DNA of 64,000 nt from Herbaspirillum sp. RTI4 (GCF_034313965.1 NZ_JAVIWQ010000002.1:2728001-2792000); one strand, 5' to 3'. Shown: positions 9,565-18,450, counted from the stretch's first letter. Notes: generated from the sequence alone by a model not told the origin. Translations and numbers: made by a program.

Positions 9565-10095
9565 TCAGTGGTGTGTGGCTTCGTCCATTTTCTTGGATTC
9601 ATGAACTGGCATCTTTTTGACCATGACCTTCACCGCGCCTTTCATTCCGGCGTCGTAGTGTCCCGGCTGCAAGCACGCGAAATCAACCTGCCCGGACCGG
9701 GTGAATTGCCACACCACTTCACCGCTCTGGCCGGGTGCCAGCGTGATCATGTTCGGGGAGGCGTGTTCCATCTCGGGGAATTTCATCATCATTTCGTAGT
9801 GTTCCTTCAGAGCGGCTTTAGTCCCCAACACTAATTCGTGTTTTACCTTGCCTGAATTTTTGACGACGAAGCGGATGGTTTCGCCCTGACTGGCTTGCAC
9901 ATTCGCCGGTGTGAAGCGCATGGTGTCGTTCATGTCGATATTGACTGTGCGAGTCGCTTTGGCTGCGTCGCCGGCGATGCCGATGGTCGACGTGGCATGG
10001 TCGTGATCGCCATGGCCTTCACCGGCGATTGCCAGAGGGCCCGTTGCTAACAGGGCGCACAGTGCGAATGTATGGAGGGTGCTGTTTTTCATCAT
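9565..10095 (-). CDS. Periplasmic cupredoxin, CopI-like
   Basis: A 176-residue exported blue-copper-type protein. After the signal peptide (cleavage near LAIAGEGH) comes a His-rich stretch (GEGHGDHDHATS). The cupredoxin fold has type-1 copper ligands visible as His in KHELVLG and Cys, His and Met in ACLQPGHYDAGM. The middle is Met/His-rich (HYEMMMKFPEMEHASPNM). The combination of His-rich N-terminus and cupredoxin domain resembles CopI copper-tolerance proteins, which I offer as the likely assignment. It lies between the CusF-like and multicopper oxidase genes. Confidence 0.85.
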   Translation of the reverse strand: MMKNSTLHTFALCALLATGPLAIAGEGHGDHDHATSTIGIAGDAAKATRTVNIDMNDTMRFTPANVQASQGETIRFVVKNSGKVKHELVLGTKAALKEHYEMMMKFPEMEHASPNMITLAPGQSGEVVWQFTRSGQVDFACLQPGHYDAGMKGAVKVMVKKMPVHESKKMDEATHH

Positions 10096-10142
10096 TTTCC
10101 TTTCTAGGGGTGAATTAAATTTATATCGGTTCAGTCATTGGT

Positions 10143-11555
10143 TCAGTGGTCAGCATGGCCGACCGGTTTGCGCACCTTTACTTCGACGGGTGGGGAATCG
10201 GGTTGCGCGCGCGGCATGGTCTGCCCGCCTTTGGACTGGAAACGGGCCGGCTTGGCCAGCGCCCCGTTGTACTCAAAGGCCACCGTTCCCTGCGGATGCT
10301 TGAACCAGCCGGGGTCTTTGTAATCGCCCGGCTTCTGGTTTTTGCGCACTTTCAAGACGCTGAACATGCCGCCCATCTCCACGCCGCCAAAAGGCCCCTG
10401 GCCGGTCATCATGCGCGCCGTGTTGTCGGGAATGGGCATTTCCATCTCGCCCATGTCGGCCATGCCGCGCTCGCCCATCACCATGTAGTCCGGTACGAGC
10501 TGGGTGATTTGCTTGGCAATGCCGCGATGATCGACTCCGATCATGGTCGGCACTTCATGCCCCATCGCGTTCATGGTGTGGTGGCTCTTGTGGCAATGGA
10601 TGGCCCAATCGCCCTCTTCATCGGCAAGGAACTCGATTTGCCGCATTTGCCCTACGCCGATATCGGCGGTGACTTCGGGCCAGCGGCTTCCTGTGGGAGT
10701 CGGCCCGCCGTCGGTGCCGGTTACGGTGAATTCGTGGCCGTGCAGGTGGATAGGATGGTTGGTCATGGTCAGGTTGCCGACGCGAATGCGTACCTTGTCG
10801 TTTTGTCGCACGTTGAGCGTGTCGATGCCGGGGAAGATGCGGCTGTTCCAGCTCCACAGGTTGAAATCGAGCATCGTCATGATTTTGGGCGTGTAGCTGC
10901 CCGGATCAATATCGTAGGCGTTGAGCAGGAAGCAGAAGTCCCGGTCCACCTCCTCGATCAGCGGATGCCTGGTCTTGGGATGCGTCACCCAAAATCCCAT
11001 CATGCCCATTGCCATTTGCGTCATTTCATCGGCATGGGGGTGGTACATGAAGGTGCCGGGTCGACGGGCGACGAACTCGTAGACGTAAGTTTTTCCCGGT
11101 TGGATGGACTTCTGCGTGAGGCCGCTGACGCCGTCCATGCCATTCGGCAGACGTTGCCCATGCCAATGCACGCTGGTGTGCTCGGGCAAGCGATTGGTGA
11201 CGAATACGCGCACGCGGTCGCCTTCGACCACCTCGATCGTCGGCCCCGGGCTTTGGCCGTTATAGCCCCATAAGTGCGCTTTAAAGCCGGGGGCCATTTC
11301 ACGTTCCACAGGTTCGGCTACCAGATGGAATTCCTTGACGCCGTTATTCATGCGCCAGGGCAGCGTCCAGCCGTTGAGCGTCACGACCGGGTTGTAGGGG
11401 CGGCCGGTACGCGGCAATAGCGGCGGCATGGTGTTCGGAGACGCCTGACTGACCGGCTCCGGCAAAGCCGCCATCGCGACCTTGCTGACGGTGGCAGCGG
11501 CCACGGCGGCGGTCAGGGTACCCGCGCCGCGTAAAAAATGTCGTCTTGATTGCAT
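10143..11555 (-). CDS. Multicopper oxidase, Tat-exported (CopA/CueO type)
   Basis: A 470-residue periplasmic oxidase expected to oxidise Cu(I) to the less toxic Cu(II). The N-terminus has a twin-arginine signal (SRRHFLRGAG). All four copper-site motifs are present in order: HWHGQRLPNG, MYHPHADEM, HPIHLHGHEF and IHCHKSHHTMNAMGHE. A Met-rich segment follows (MGERGMADMGEMEMPIP), typical of copper-resistance oxidases. A strong AAAGGA ribosome site precedes the ATG. It is followed after 47 bp by the cupredoxin gene and preceded by the TolC-type gene. Confidence 0.92.
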   Translation of the reverse strand: MQSRRHFLRGAGTLTAAVAAATVSKVAMAALPEPVSQASPNTMPPLLPRTGRPYNPVVTLNGWTLPWRMNNGVKEFHLVAEPVEREMAPGFKAHLWGYNGQSPGPTIEVVEGDRVRVFVTNRLPEHTSVHWHGQRLPNGMDGVSGLTQKSIQPGKTYVYEFVARRPGTFMYHPHADEMTQMAMGMMGFWVTHPKTRHPLIEEVDRDFCFLLNAYDIDPGSYTPKIMTMLDFNLWSWNSRIFPGIDTLNVRQNDKVRIRVGNLTMTNHPIHLHGHEFTVTGTDGGPTPTGSRWPEVTADIGVGQMRQIEFLADEEGDWAIHCHKSHHTMNAMGHEVPTMIGVDHRGIAKQITQLVPDYMVMGERGMADMGEMEMPIPDNTARMMTGQGPFGGVEMGGMFSVLKVRKNQKPGDYKDPGWFKHPQGTVAFEYNGALAKPARFQSKGGQTMPRAQPDSPPVEVKVRKPVGHADH

Positions 11556-11592
11556 GATTTTTTCCTTTAGTCGGTATTTTTAGTTGCTATTT

Positions 11593-13023
11593 TTAGTCGG
11601 CATTGCTGGCGGCCATGCTGCGGGTCGGTGGGTTGAGCTTGGGTTTGCCAATCAAGGCCATTTCCAGATCAGCCTCGGCTATCCAGAAGTCGCGCAGCGC
11701 TTCGATGGTGCTGTTGACACTGGCGACCTGTGCGCGGGCGTCGGCCAGCAAATCAAAGACGCCTATCAGCATGCCGTTGTAGCGAAGCTGGTTCTCTTCG
11801 CTGATGCGGTTTTTGATCGGCATAATTTCATCGCGGTAGTGGCGGGCAATGTCGTAGCTGGAGCGATAGCCCTGATAGGCTTCGCGCACTTCGGAACGAG
11901 CATTGATGGCCGTCTGTGCGGCGATGTTGAGCGACTGCATGTAAAGCGCTTCGGCCTTGGCGACCTTGGCCGTACCCCAATCGAACAGTGGCAGCTCGAA
12001 GGACACCTCATAACCCTTCTTGTAGCCGGCATCTGCCTTGCCTTCCAACATCCTTGTCGGCCCAAATTCCAGGACGTTGATGAAGCGCGTGGTCTTGGTC
12101 AGCCCCAGATTGTTAGCCAGCGCTTCGGTCTGCAAGCGGATTGCCTGTACGTCCAGCCGTTGCGTCATTGCCATTTGTTCCACATTGGGCAATTCATTGG
12201 GCGCTTGGGGCAAGTCGGGAAGACGCTCAGGCAGCGTAAACTGAGCTTGTTGCCCCCACAAACCAAGCAGACGGGTCAACTGCTCCCTGCTGGCGACGGA
12301 TGCTTGCTCGGCACGCGCTGAGCCGAGTGCGGCATCGGCATAAAAACCTTGTTCGCGCGCCTGTTGCAGCTTGTTGAAATTGCCCACCTGCGCCATGCGG
12401 CGCGCCAACTCGGCGCTGGCTTCGGCCGCCCGGCGTACCTGGAGTGCGTAGCGTACCGATTGCTCTGCGGCCAGCGCGGTGTAGTAGGTCTTGCGCGTCT
12501 CGGAGGCCAGACGCAGCATTTCCAGACTGACCATGCGCTGCGTTTGCTCGAAGCGCCGCCGCTCTATGGCGCTGACTTGCGGCATCGTCACCAGCGAGAA
12601 CAGGTTGAAGGTAATGGCCTGCTCGATCGAATATTCCCGTCCGTCCGGGCCTGACTGGCTGCCTCGCAACATGGCAAAACGGGGATTGGGCAAGCGCCCG
12701 GCTTGCACCAGATCGGATTCGCTGATGGCCAAATCGGCAAAAGCCGCTTGCAGGCCCCGGTTGTTCAATAGCGCCAGTTGCACAGCGGCATCGACGCTCA
12801 GCGGCTTGCTCAGTAATTCAGCGACACGCTGGGCAATGGTGTCCTGATCTGCATCTGACCTGGACCACATCACTTCTTTTTTTAGCCGCTCGCGGGCGGT
12901 AGTCGCAACGCTGTTGAAACCGCCGTCCTGACTGAAGGAGGCGCAGCCTGCCAGAAGGACGACGGCCAGACCGGAAATGGCGAGGCTCCTGGTGGACCTC
13001 AGAGTGCTATGCACGGCGCTCAT
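11593..13023 (-). CDS. TolC-family outer-membrane lipoprotein
   Basis: A 476-residue outer-membrane-factor homologue. The N-terminus is a lipoprotein signal ending in the lipobox LAGC. Two long helical OEP-type repeats follow, with the typical VQLALLNNRGLQAAFADL opening. Its presence in a copper cluster suggests metal export, but no RND pump or membrane-fusion gene is visible, so the partner is unknown. Its ATG overlaps the stop of the preceding 120-residue gene by four bases, implying translational coupling. The multicopper oxidase gene follows after 37 bp. Confidence 0.9.
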   Translation of the reverse strand: MSAVHSTLRSTRSLAISGLAVVLLAGCASFSQDGGFNSVATTARERLKKEVMWSRSDADQDTIAQRVAELLSKPLSVDAAVQLALLNNRGLQAAFADLAISESDLVQAGRLPNPRFAMLRGSQSGPDGREYSIEQAITFNLFSLVTMPQVSAIERRRFEQTQRMVSLEMLRLASETRKTYYTALAAEQSVRYALQVRRAAEASAELARRMAQVGNFNKLQQAREQGFYADAALGSARAEQASVASREQLTRLLGLWGQQAQFTLPERLPDLPQAPNELPNVEQMAMTQRLDVQAIRLQTEALANNLGLTKTTRFINVLEFGPTRMLEGKADAGYKKGYEVSFELPLFDWGTAKVAKAEALYMQSLNIAAQTAINARSEVREAYQGYRSSYDIARHYRDEIMPIKNRISEENQLRYNGMLIGVFDLLADARAQVASVNSTIEALRDFWIAEADLEMALIGKPKLNPPTRSMAASNAD

Positions 13024-13382
13024 TGTTGACCTCCTTGGTGTACCGCGTGGTCTTTCACCTGTGGCGTAGTAGGCGAAACCGCAGATTCGGTCGCCGCGTC
13101 AGGCTGGCCAGCTTCCCTGGCGTACACCCGCCAGCCGCCAATTTTTCCGGTCAGATCGTTGCTGTTTTTCCATGCCGCAACCGGCTCATCCCTCAGCGGC
13201 CGATAGCCAGTAAAGGCAGAGCGATAGGGAACTGCTTCAACGGAAAGCTCGGCGCTAAAGGGATCGGGCCGTAAGGGTTTTTTAATCTCAGTTGGGGTCT
13301 GCGCAAGGGCAAAGCTCGATGCCAGCGTCAGAGCGACCGGCACGACGCAGCGTGTCCAGCCATGGGGAATGAAAAATTGCAT
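13020..13382 (-). CDS. Small exported protein of the copper cluster, unknown function
   Basis: A 120-residue protein with a signal peptide (VALTLASSFALAQ, cleavage after ALAQ). The mature part has an ELSVEAVPYRSAFTGYRPL segment and ends His- and Gln-rich (VKDHAVHQGGQQ). I recognise no domain. A GAGGT ribosome site precedes the ATG. Its stop overlaps the TolC-type start by four bases, so it is very probably a genuine, co-translated member of the copper operon. Confidence 0.75.
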   Translation of the reverse strand: MQFFIPHGWTRCVVPVALTLASSFALAQTPTEIKKPLRPDPFSAELSVEAVPYRSAFTGYRPLRDEPVAAWKNSNDLTGKIGGWRVYAREAGQPDAATESAVSPTTPQVKDHAVHQGGQQ

Positions 13383-13487
13383 GAATACCTCGCGTGATCA
13401 TGGTGAGTCCCCCGCACGTAATGCGAGCGGGAACGGCATGGCAACAACACGCAGCAACAAACGCGCAAAGCGCCCGGCTACATGTCG

Positions 13488-13922
13488 TCAGGCGAGGAAA
13501 ATGCGGGGTGGTCGATCGAGGCGACCGCGATTAGCAGAGGGTTCTGCCACAGTCAGGGCGGGGAAATCCAGGGGCACGACAAGAGCGGCAATCACGATGG
13601 CCGGATTGGTGATGATGGCGGCACCTGGGCAGCAGGGTGTGCAGGTGCTGCACTTGTCCTGGAAGGTCTTGGATTTTTCTGGCGACGTATTGGCGTGATA
13701 GTCGGCGTGATAGTCGGTGCGATAGTCGGTGCGATAGTCGGCATGGTCTGTTGATACCTGCGCAACATCAGGCACTGACTTCATCATAAGCGCGTGACCC
13801 GGATGCCCCTGCTCGCACACAGCCATGTTCGCTTGCGCCATGCCTTGAAAGGACAGCGCAACGAACAGAAAGCAGGCCAGCAAAAAGCGCCAGGTTGGAT
13901 GGGTCAACATTATTTCAGGCAT
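13488..13922 (-). CDS. Cys/His-rich exported protein at the head of the copper cluster
   Basis: A 144-residue protein with an N-terminal hydrophobic signal (FLLACFLFVALSFQGMAQA). A His/Met segment (CEQGHPGHALMMKS) is followed by a four-unit Asp-Tyr repeat (DYRTDYRTDYHADYHA), a Cys cluster CSTCTPCCPGAA, and a second hydrophobic stretch (IITNPAIVIAALVVP). The Cys, His and Met content and its position suggest periplasmic metal binding or sensing; I know no named family. No ribosome site is visible before the ATG at 13922, and an internal ATG at 13910 is an alternative start. Confidence 0.7.
   Translation of the reverse strand: MPEIMLTHPTWRFLLACFLFVALSFQGMAQANMAVCEQGHPGHALMMKSVPDVAQVSTDHADYRTDYRTDYHADYHANTSPEKSKTFQDKCSTCTPCCPGAAIITNPAIVIAALVVPLDFPALTVAEPSANRGRLDRPPRIFLA
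13697..13744. repeat. Four 12-bp tandem units inside the Cys/His-rich copper-cluster gene
   Basis: Units of gatagtcggtgc with small variations (…ggcgt, …ggtgc, …ggtgc, …ggcat) encode the DYRT/DYHA four-residue repeats. Being a multiple of three, the array can change length without breaking the frame. Confidence 0.9.
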
Positions 13923-14216
13923 AAATTGAATAAATTTGATATGCCATTTTCCACTGCATCCAAACCTTTCGTCAAGTTATTCGGGTGCAGAACAGCCGAC
14001 ATTTTTAATCATTTCTCCTGCTCCATTGCCTGTTAAACAATACCTGTGCGGCGGGGCAAGGCAGTAAGCCCGCCATCTGCGACGTCAAGCACCTTGCCGG
14101 CATACTTCCTGGAGGAAACACATGCGCAAATGCATTGCCCCCTGCCCACCAAGTCGGCTAGCATAGCGGCTTCGCGCCGCGATGCCGTTGCGTCCCACCC
14201 TACCCACCGCCCGCCC

Positions 14217-15050
14217 ATGTCCCCAGACGATTACTGCCAGCAAAAAGCCGCCCGCAGCGGTTCCAGCTTTTATTACAGCTTCCTGTTCCTGCCCAAAGAG
14301 CGACGACGCGCCATTACCGCCTTGTATGCCTTCTGCCGCGAGGTGGACGACACGGTCGATGATATTGCCGATTCGTCCATTGCCCGCACCAAGCTGCATT
14401 GGTGGCGGCAGGAAATCGCCGCCATGCTGGCCGGTCAGCCTACGCATCCGGTGACGCGCGCGCTGCAACCGCATCTGACGATCTACGATTTGAAGGGCGA
14501 GCATTTGCAAGCCATCATCGACGGCATGGAAATGGATCTGGATCAGACTCGCTATCTGGATTACGCTGGCCTGCAAAAGTATTGCTGGCATGTCGCCAGC
14601 GCGGTCGGCATCTTGTCGGCCAGCATCTTCGGCGTGACGCAGCCGGCGACACTGGCCTATGCCGAAAAACTGGGGCTGGCGTTTCAGCTCACCAACATCA
14701 TTCGCGATGTGGGCGAAGACAGCCGCAAGGGACGGATTTACCTGCCGGTCAATGAAATGCAGCAATTCAATGTCACCGCAGCCGATATCCTCAACGCCCG
14801 CCATAGCGAGAATTTCGAAAAGCTGATGCGTTTTCAGGCCGAACGCGCCGAGCGCACTTACGACGAAGCCATGGCGCTGCTGCCGAAGGCCGACCACCGC
14901 GCCCAGCGGCCCGGTCTGATGATGGCGGCGATTTACCGCACGCTGCTGGCGGAAATCGTCAGCGACGGCTTCCATGTCCTTACCCAACGTATTTCCCTCA
15001 CCCCTATCCGCAAGCTGTGGCTGGCCTGGAAAACCTATGTGCGCGGTTAA
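14217..15050 (+). CDS. hpnD: Presqualene diphosphate synthase HpnD
   Basis: Joins two farnesyl diphosphates into presqualene diphosphate, the first step of the HpnCDE squalene route. The 277-residue protein shows both Asp-rich diphosphate-binding motifs: REVDDTVDDI near residue 45 and NIIRDVGEDSRKGRIYLP near 165. The frame is open upstream to 14046, but the conserved family start is MSPDDYCQQKAA at 14217. The hpnE start codon follows its stop directly. It is divergent from the copper cluster; the 294 bp between the first codons (13923-14216) should hold both promoters, though I could not define them. Confidence 0.94.
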   Translation: MSPDDYCQQKAARSGSSFYYSFLFLPKERRRAITALYAFCREVDDTVDDIADSSIARTKLHWWRQEIAAMLAGQPTHPVTRALQPHLTIYDLKGEHLQAIIDGMEMDLDQTRYLDYAGLQKYCWHVASAVGILSASIFGVTQPATLAYAEKLGLAFQLTNIIRDVGEDSRKGRIYLPVNEMQQFNVTAADILNARHSENFEKLMRFQAERAERTYDEAMALLPKADHRAQRPGLMMAAIYRTLLAEIVSDGFHVLTQRISLTPIRKLWLAWKTYVRG

Positions 15051-16421
15051 GTGAAACCCACCTCGCGCCGCCACGTCGCCGTCCTCGGCGGTGGCTGGGC
15101 CGGATGCGCAGCGGCGGTAGAACTGACGGCAAACGGGCAGACGGTCAGCCTGTTTGAGGCAGCGCGTATCCCCGGCGGTCGCGCCCGCCGCGTCGATCTC
15201 GATGGCAACGCACTCGACAACGGCCAGCACATCCTGTTGGGCGCTTACGATGCCAGCCTGCGTCTGATGCGACAGGTCGGCATCGACCTTGATCAAGCCC
15301 TGTTGCGACTGCCCCTGCAAATGCGTTATCCACCCGCCGACGGCATCGGCATGACGCTGGTCGCACCACGTCTGCCTGCGCCCTGGCATCTGGCGGTCGG
15401 CGTTTGGCGCGCAGCAGGTCTGCGTCGCGCCGACAAACTCGCTCTGGCGCGTTTTTCCACTACGGCACGCTGGATGGACTGGCGGCTCAATGTCGATTGC
15501 AGCGTCAGCGAATTGCTCAATCGCTATGACCAGACAGCGACGCTGATCCGGCTGCTGTGGCGGCCTTTGTGTCTGGCGGCGCTCAATACCTCTCCCGAGC
15601 AAGCATCGGCACAGGTGTTCCTGCAAGTCTTGCGCGATAGTCTGGGCGGGCGACGCGCCGCTTCCGATATGCTGCTGCCGCGAGTCGATCTCAGCGCCCT
15701 GTTTCCCGAGCAAGCCATGCGCTGGATCGCGGCACAGGGCGGCGAAGTCGAGTATGGCGCAGCGGCCGTCAACCTGCGTGCGGAGGGGAAACAATGGCGC
15801 ATAGGATTTCGCAACGATGCGCGCCCGGCAGTCGTGGTGGATGCCGTCGTCATCGCCACGCCGCCGGAACCGGCAGCGCTGCTGCTGGAAACGGCAGCAG
15901 AGGGTATTGCTGATCCAAACGTCCAGACCGCGCTGAACGCCATGCGCGGATTCGACTATCGCGCCATCACCACCTGCTACCTGCAATATGACGCAGACCT
16001 GCGCCTGCCCCACCCCTTCTATGCCCTGACGGATAACGTCGGGCAACAGGCACCGGGGCAATTCGTGTTCGATCGCGGTCAGCTGCATGCGGCACAGGCA
16101 GGCTTGCTCGCCGTCGTCATCAGCGATGCCGATACCAGTGCGCTTGCCGACCATGCGCTGCTGGCTGCCCATCTCGGACAGCAACTGGCGCAGGCTTTCG
16201 GCCAGCCGTGTCTGGCGCAACCGCGATGGAGCCGCGTCATTACTGAAAAGCGCGCCACGTTTGCCTGCACTCCCGGCCTGCAACGTCCCGGCCTTGCCAC
16301 CGGCTTATCCAGCGTGGTGCTGGCCGGAGACTATGTCGCCAGTACCTATCCGGCCACGATAGAAACCGCTGTGCGCAGTGGCGTGGCGGCGGCGCAGGCA
16401 TTGCTGGATAAGGCTCAATAA
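15051..16421 (+). CDS. hpnE: Hydroxysqualene dehydroxylase HpnE
   Basis: A 456-residue FAD-dependent amine-oxidase-fold enzyme that reduces hydroxysqualene to squalene. The N-terminal dinucleotide-binding motif is VAVLGGGWAGCAAAVEL and the second conserved motif is IPGGRARRV. The C-terminal FAD motif reads LAGDYVASTYPATIETAVRS. Translation starts with GTG immediately after the hpnD TAA, with no spacer, so coupling to hpnD is likely. The matching hpnC gene lies 29 kb away at 45.4 kb, and no squalene-hopene cyclase is in the window. Confidence 0.93.
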   Translation: MKPTSRRHVAVLGGGWAGCAAAVELTANGQTVSLFEAARIPGGRARRVDLDGNALDNGQHILLGAYDASLRLMRQVGIDLDQALLRLPLQMRYPPADGIGMTLVAPRLPAPWHLAVGVWRAAGLRRADKLALARFSTTARWMDWRLNVDCSVSELLNRYDQTATLIRLLWRPLCLAALNTSPEQASAQVFLQVLRDSLGGRRAASDMLLPRVDLSALFPEQAMRWIAAQGGEVEYGAAAVNLRAEGKQWRIGFRNDARPAVVVDAVVIATPPEPAALLLETAAEGIADPNVQTALNAMRGFDYRAITTCYLQYDADLRLPHPFYALTDNVGQQAPGQFVFDRGQLHAAQAGLLAVVISDADTSALADHALLAAHLGQQLAQAFGQPCLAQPRWSRVITEKRATFACTPGLQRPGLATGLSSVVLAGDYVASTYPATIETAVRSGVAAAQALLDKAQ

Positions 16422-16560
16422 ACAGCGGGGATGGCGAGTGAGGAGTCAATCCTGATTCGCTTGAAAAAACTTCACGCATTGCCGGAAACGATTCATCCAC
16501 GCACTGGCACTTTTCACCTACACTTCAGCATCAAAAATTACATCCTCTACGGAGAAGTCC

Positions 16561-17700
16561 ATGCCTGTCATCACCTGTATCGAAGATTTCCGCCTCCTGG
16601 CAAAAAAACGCGTTCCTAAAGCGTTTTACGACTACGCCGACAGCGGCTCCTACACCGAAGGCACTTATCGCGCCAATACCGACGATCTGGCCGCCATCAA
16701 GTTGCGCCAGCGGGTTGCCATCAATGTTGACGAGCGCTCCACCAAAACCACCATGATCGGGGAAGAAGTCACCATGCCGGTCGCCATCGCGCCGACCGGA
16801 CTGACCGGCATGCAATGGGCCAACGGCGAAATGCTGGGGGCCATGGCCGCAGAGCAATTCGGCATTCCCTTCACTCTTTCGACGATGAGCATCTGCTCAA
16901 TCGAAGATGTCGCCAGCGTCACGACCAAGCCGTTCTGGTTTCAGTTGTATGTGATGCGCGACCGTGGTTTCGTCAAATCGCTGATCGAACGGGCGAAAGC
17001 GGCCAAGTGCTCGGCGCTGGTGCTGACGCTGGACTTGCAGATTCTCGGCCAGCGGCATAAGGATCTGAAAAATGGCATGTCGGTACCGCCCAAGCTGACG
17101 CTGGCTACGGTGCTCGATCTGGCCACCAAGCCGGGCTGGGCGCTGCGGGCGTTGAGCGGCCGCAAAACCTTCGGCAATCTGGCCGGCCATGTGGCGGGTG
17201 GCGGTAGCGGCATTCAGACGCTAAGCCAATGGACTGCCAGCCAGTTCGATCCCACCCTGAACTGGGACGATATCGCCTGGATCAAGGAGCAATGGGGCGG
17301 CAAGCTGATTCTGAAAGGGATTCTCGATGTGGAAGACGCCAAAATCGCCGCCACTACCGGTGCCGATGCGCTGATCGTCAGCAACCACGGCGGTCGCCAG
17401 CTCGATGGTGCCATGTCGTCGATTGAGGCGCTGCCGGCGATTGTGGAAGCGGTCGGCGATCAGATCGAAGTCTGGTTCGACGGCGGTATCCGCAGCGGTC
17501 AGGATGTGCTGAAAGCGGTGGCGCTGGGGGCCAAAGGCACGATGATAGGCCGGGCGTTTCTGTACTCGTTGGGCGCGATGGGTCAGGAAGGCGTTACCCG
17601 CATGCTGCAAATCATGCAAAAGGAACTGGATGTCAGCATGGCGTTGACTGGCACCAAGGACATCAAAAATGTCGGGCCTGGCATTTTGATTGGCCGGTAA
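16561..17700 (+). CDS. lldD: FMN-dependent L-lactate dehydrogenase (alpha-hydroxy-acid oxidase family)
   Basis: A 379-residue membrane-associated flavoenzyme that oxidises L-lactate to pyruvate and feeds electrons to the respiratory chain. The barrel includes AIAPTGLTGMQW, the substrate/FMN segment WFQLYVMRDRGF and the active-site-histidine signature SNHGGRQLDGA. The C-terminal phosphate site is FDGGIRSGQDVLKA. Length matches LldD (about 380). A GGAG ribosome site precedes the ATG. It stands alone after hpnE; no lldR or lldP neighbour is present, so a related 2-hydroxyacid substrate cannot be excluded. Confidence 0.9.
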   Translation: MPVITCIEDFRLLAKKRVPKAFYDYADSGSYTEGTYRANTDDLAAIKLRQRVAINVDERSTKTTMIGEEVTMPVAIAPTGLTGMQWANGEMLGAMAAEQFGIPFTLSTMSICSIEDVASVTTKPFWFQLYVMRDRGFVKSLIERAKAAKCSALVLTLDLQILGQRHKDLKNGMSVPPKLTLATVLDLATKPGWALRALSGRKTFGNLAGHVAGGGSGIQTLSQWTASQFDPTLNWDDIAWIKEQWGGKLILKGILDVEDAKIAATTGADALIVSNHGGRQLDGAMSSIEALPAIVEAVGDQIEVWFDGGIRSGQDVLKAVALGAKGTMIGRAFLYSLGAMGQEGVTRMLQIMQKELDVSMALTGTKDIKNVGPGILIGR

Positions 17701-17788
17701 TTGCGTGTTTGCTTCAACGCGATTTTGACGGATGGTGAGCCGAGATATATTGCCGGCTCACCACCGTCACAACGTGGAAAACGTCCGT

Positions 17789-18209
17789 CCGGCTTGCCGC
17801 CGGGTCCTTCGATACGGAGCTAACGCTCCTACTCAGGACGAACGGTGAATGCTTGTTTCAGCCGGATAGCGCCGTATTTCAATAAAAATCCGTTTCGGGT
17901 TATTTTTCCCGAACACACCACCCGCTCGTTCTGTCTCTCAGGACGAACGGTGAATGCTTGTTTCAGCCGGATAGCACCGTATTTCAATAAAAATCCGTTT
18001 CGGGTTATTTTGCCCGAACACACCACCCGCTCGTTCTGTCTGTCAGTTCATTTCACCTGAACACCTACTCCCCGTTCCACCTGTCAGCTTGTTCCCCCCA
18101 ATACACCCCTCCTCCGTTTCGCCTGCCAGCTTGCTCCGCTGGAAGACACCCCCCCGTTCGTCCTGAGTAGGGATAAAGTCCAATATCGAAGGATATGGCG
18201 GCAAGCCGG
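17789..18209. repeat. Composite intergenic repeat with long imperfect inverted arms
   Basis: Left arm (17789-17845) and right arm (18154-18209) are inverted copies. They share an exact 18-bp core (17828-17845 with 18154-18171, cctactcaggacgaacgg), then tatcgaagga and ggcggcaagccgg, with diverged bases between. The core resembles the dispersed intergenic repeat of many proteobacteria that contains GTTCGTCCTGAG. The space between the arms holds the 105-bp tandem repeat and pyrimidine-rich DNA (18042-18153). There is no gene. Confidence 0.8.
17832..18041. repeat. Two tandem 105-bp direct repeats
   Basis: Copy one (17832-17936) and copy two (17937-18041) differ at only two positions that I can see. 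Because 105 is divisible by three, open frames persist through both copies on both strands, but these look fortuitous. The near identity points to a recent duplication. Confidence 0.93.
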
Positions 18210-18234
18210 TCGGATTCCAACATTCGCCATGACC

Positions 18235-18450
18235 AACTTTGCGTTAGTCCTATTATTTAAATTTTCTTTTTAAAATTTATTTATTTATATTATTTAATAC
18301 GGATAACCATACTTGAACGATATCAATTAATTAATTATTTTTGTATTATTCAAATATAAAAATAATTAAAATATTATTTAATTGCATATTTAACGTCTTA
18401 ATTAAATATAAATTCAATAAATAGAATTTATATGAGCATTAATAAAAAAT
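18235..18450. promoter_or_regulatory. Strongly AT-rich region upstream of the giant toxin gene
   Basis: About 215 bp consist almost entirely of A and T runs (repeated attaattaa and tatttaat blocks), in sharp contrast with the GC-rich surroundings. Such DNA is typical of horizontally acquired promoters silenced by H-NS-like proteins. I could not choose a -10 box because many AT hexamers qualify. Regulation by a xenogeneic silencer is inference. Confidence 0.6.

Noticed and set aside
13923..14216. Copper-responsive promoter (CueR- or CopR-type) before the copper cluster
   Set aside because: A TTGACG lies on the minus strand near 13980, but no -10 box at a suitable distance and no convincing dyad could be found.
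14085..16283. 732-codon minus-strand open frame opposite hpnD-hpnE
   Set aside because: Plus-strand HpnD and HpnE motifs are unambiguous. The antisense frame is rich in Gln and His without any recognisable domain, as expected of a shadow.
17832..18041. CRISPR array
   Set aside because: Only two contiguous long copies with no spacers, and no cas genes anywhere in the window.
17829..18060. Small open frames through the 105-bp repeat on both strands
   Set aside because: They exist because the repeat length is a multiple of three. There is no ribosome site, and the sequence looks like an intergenic repeat.
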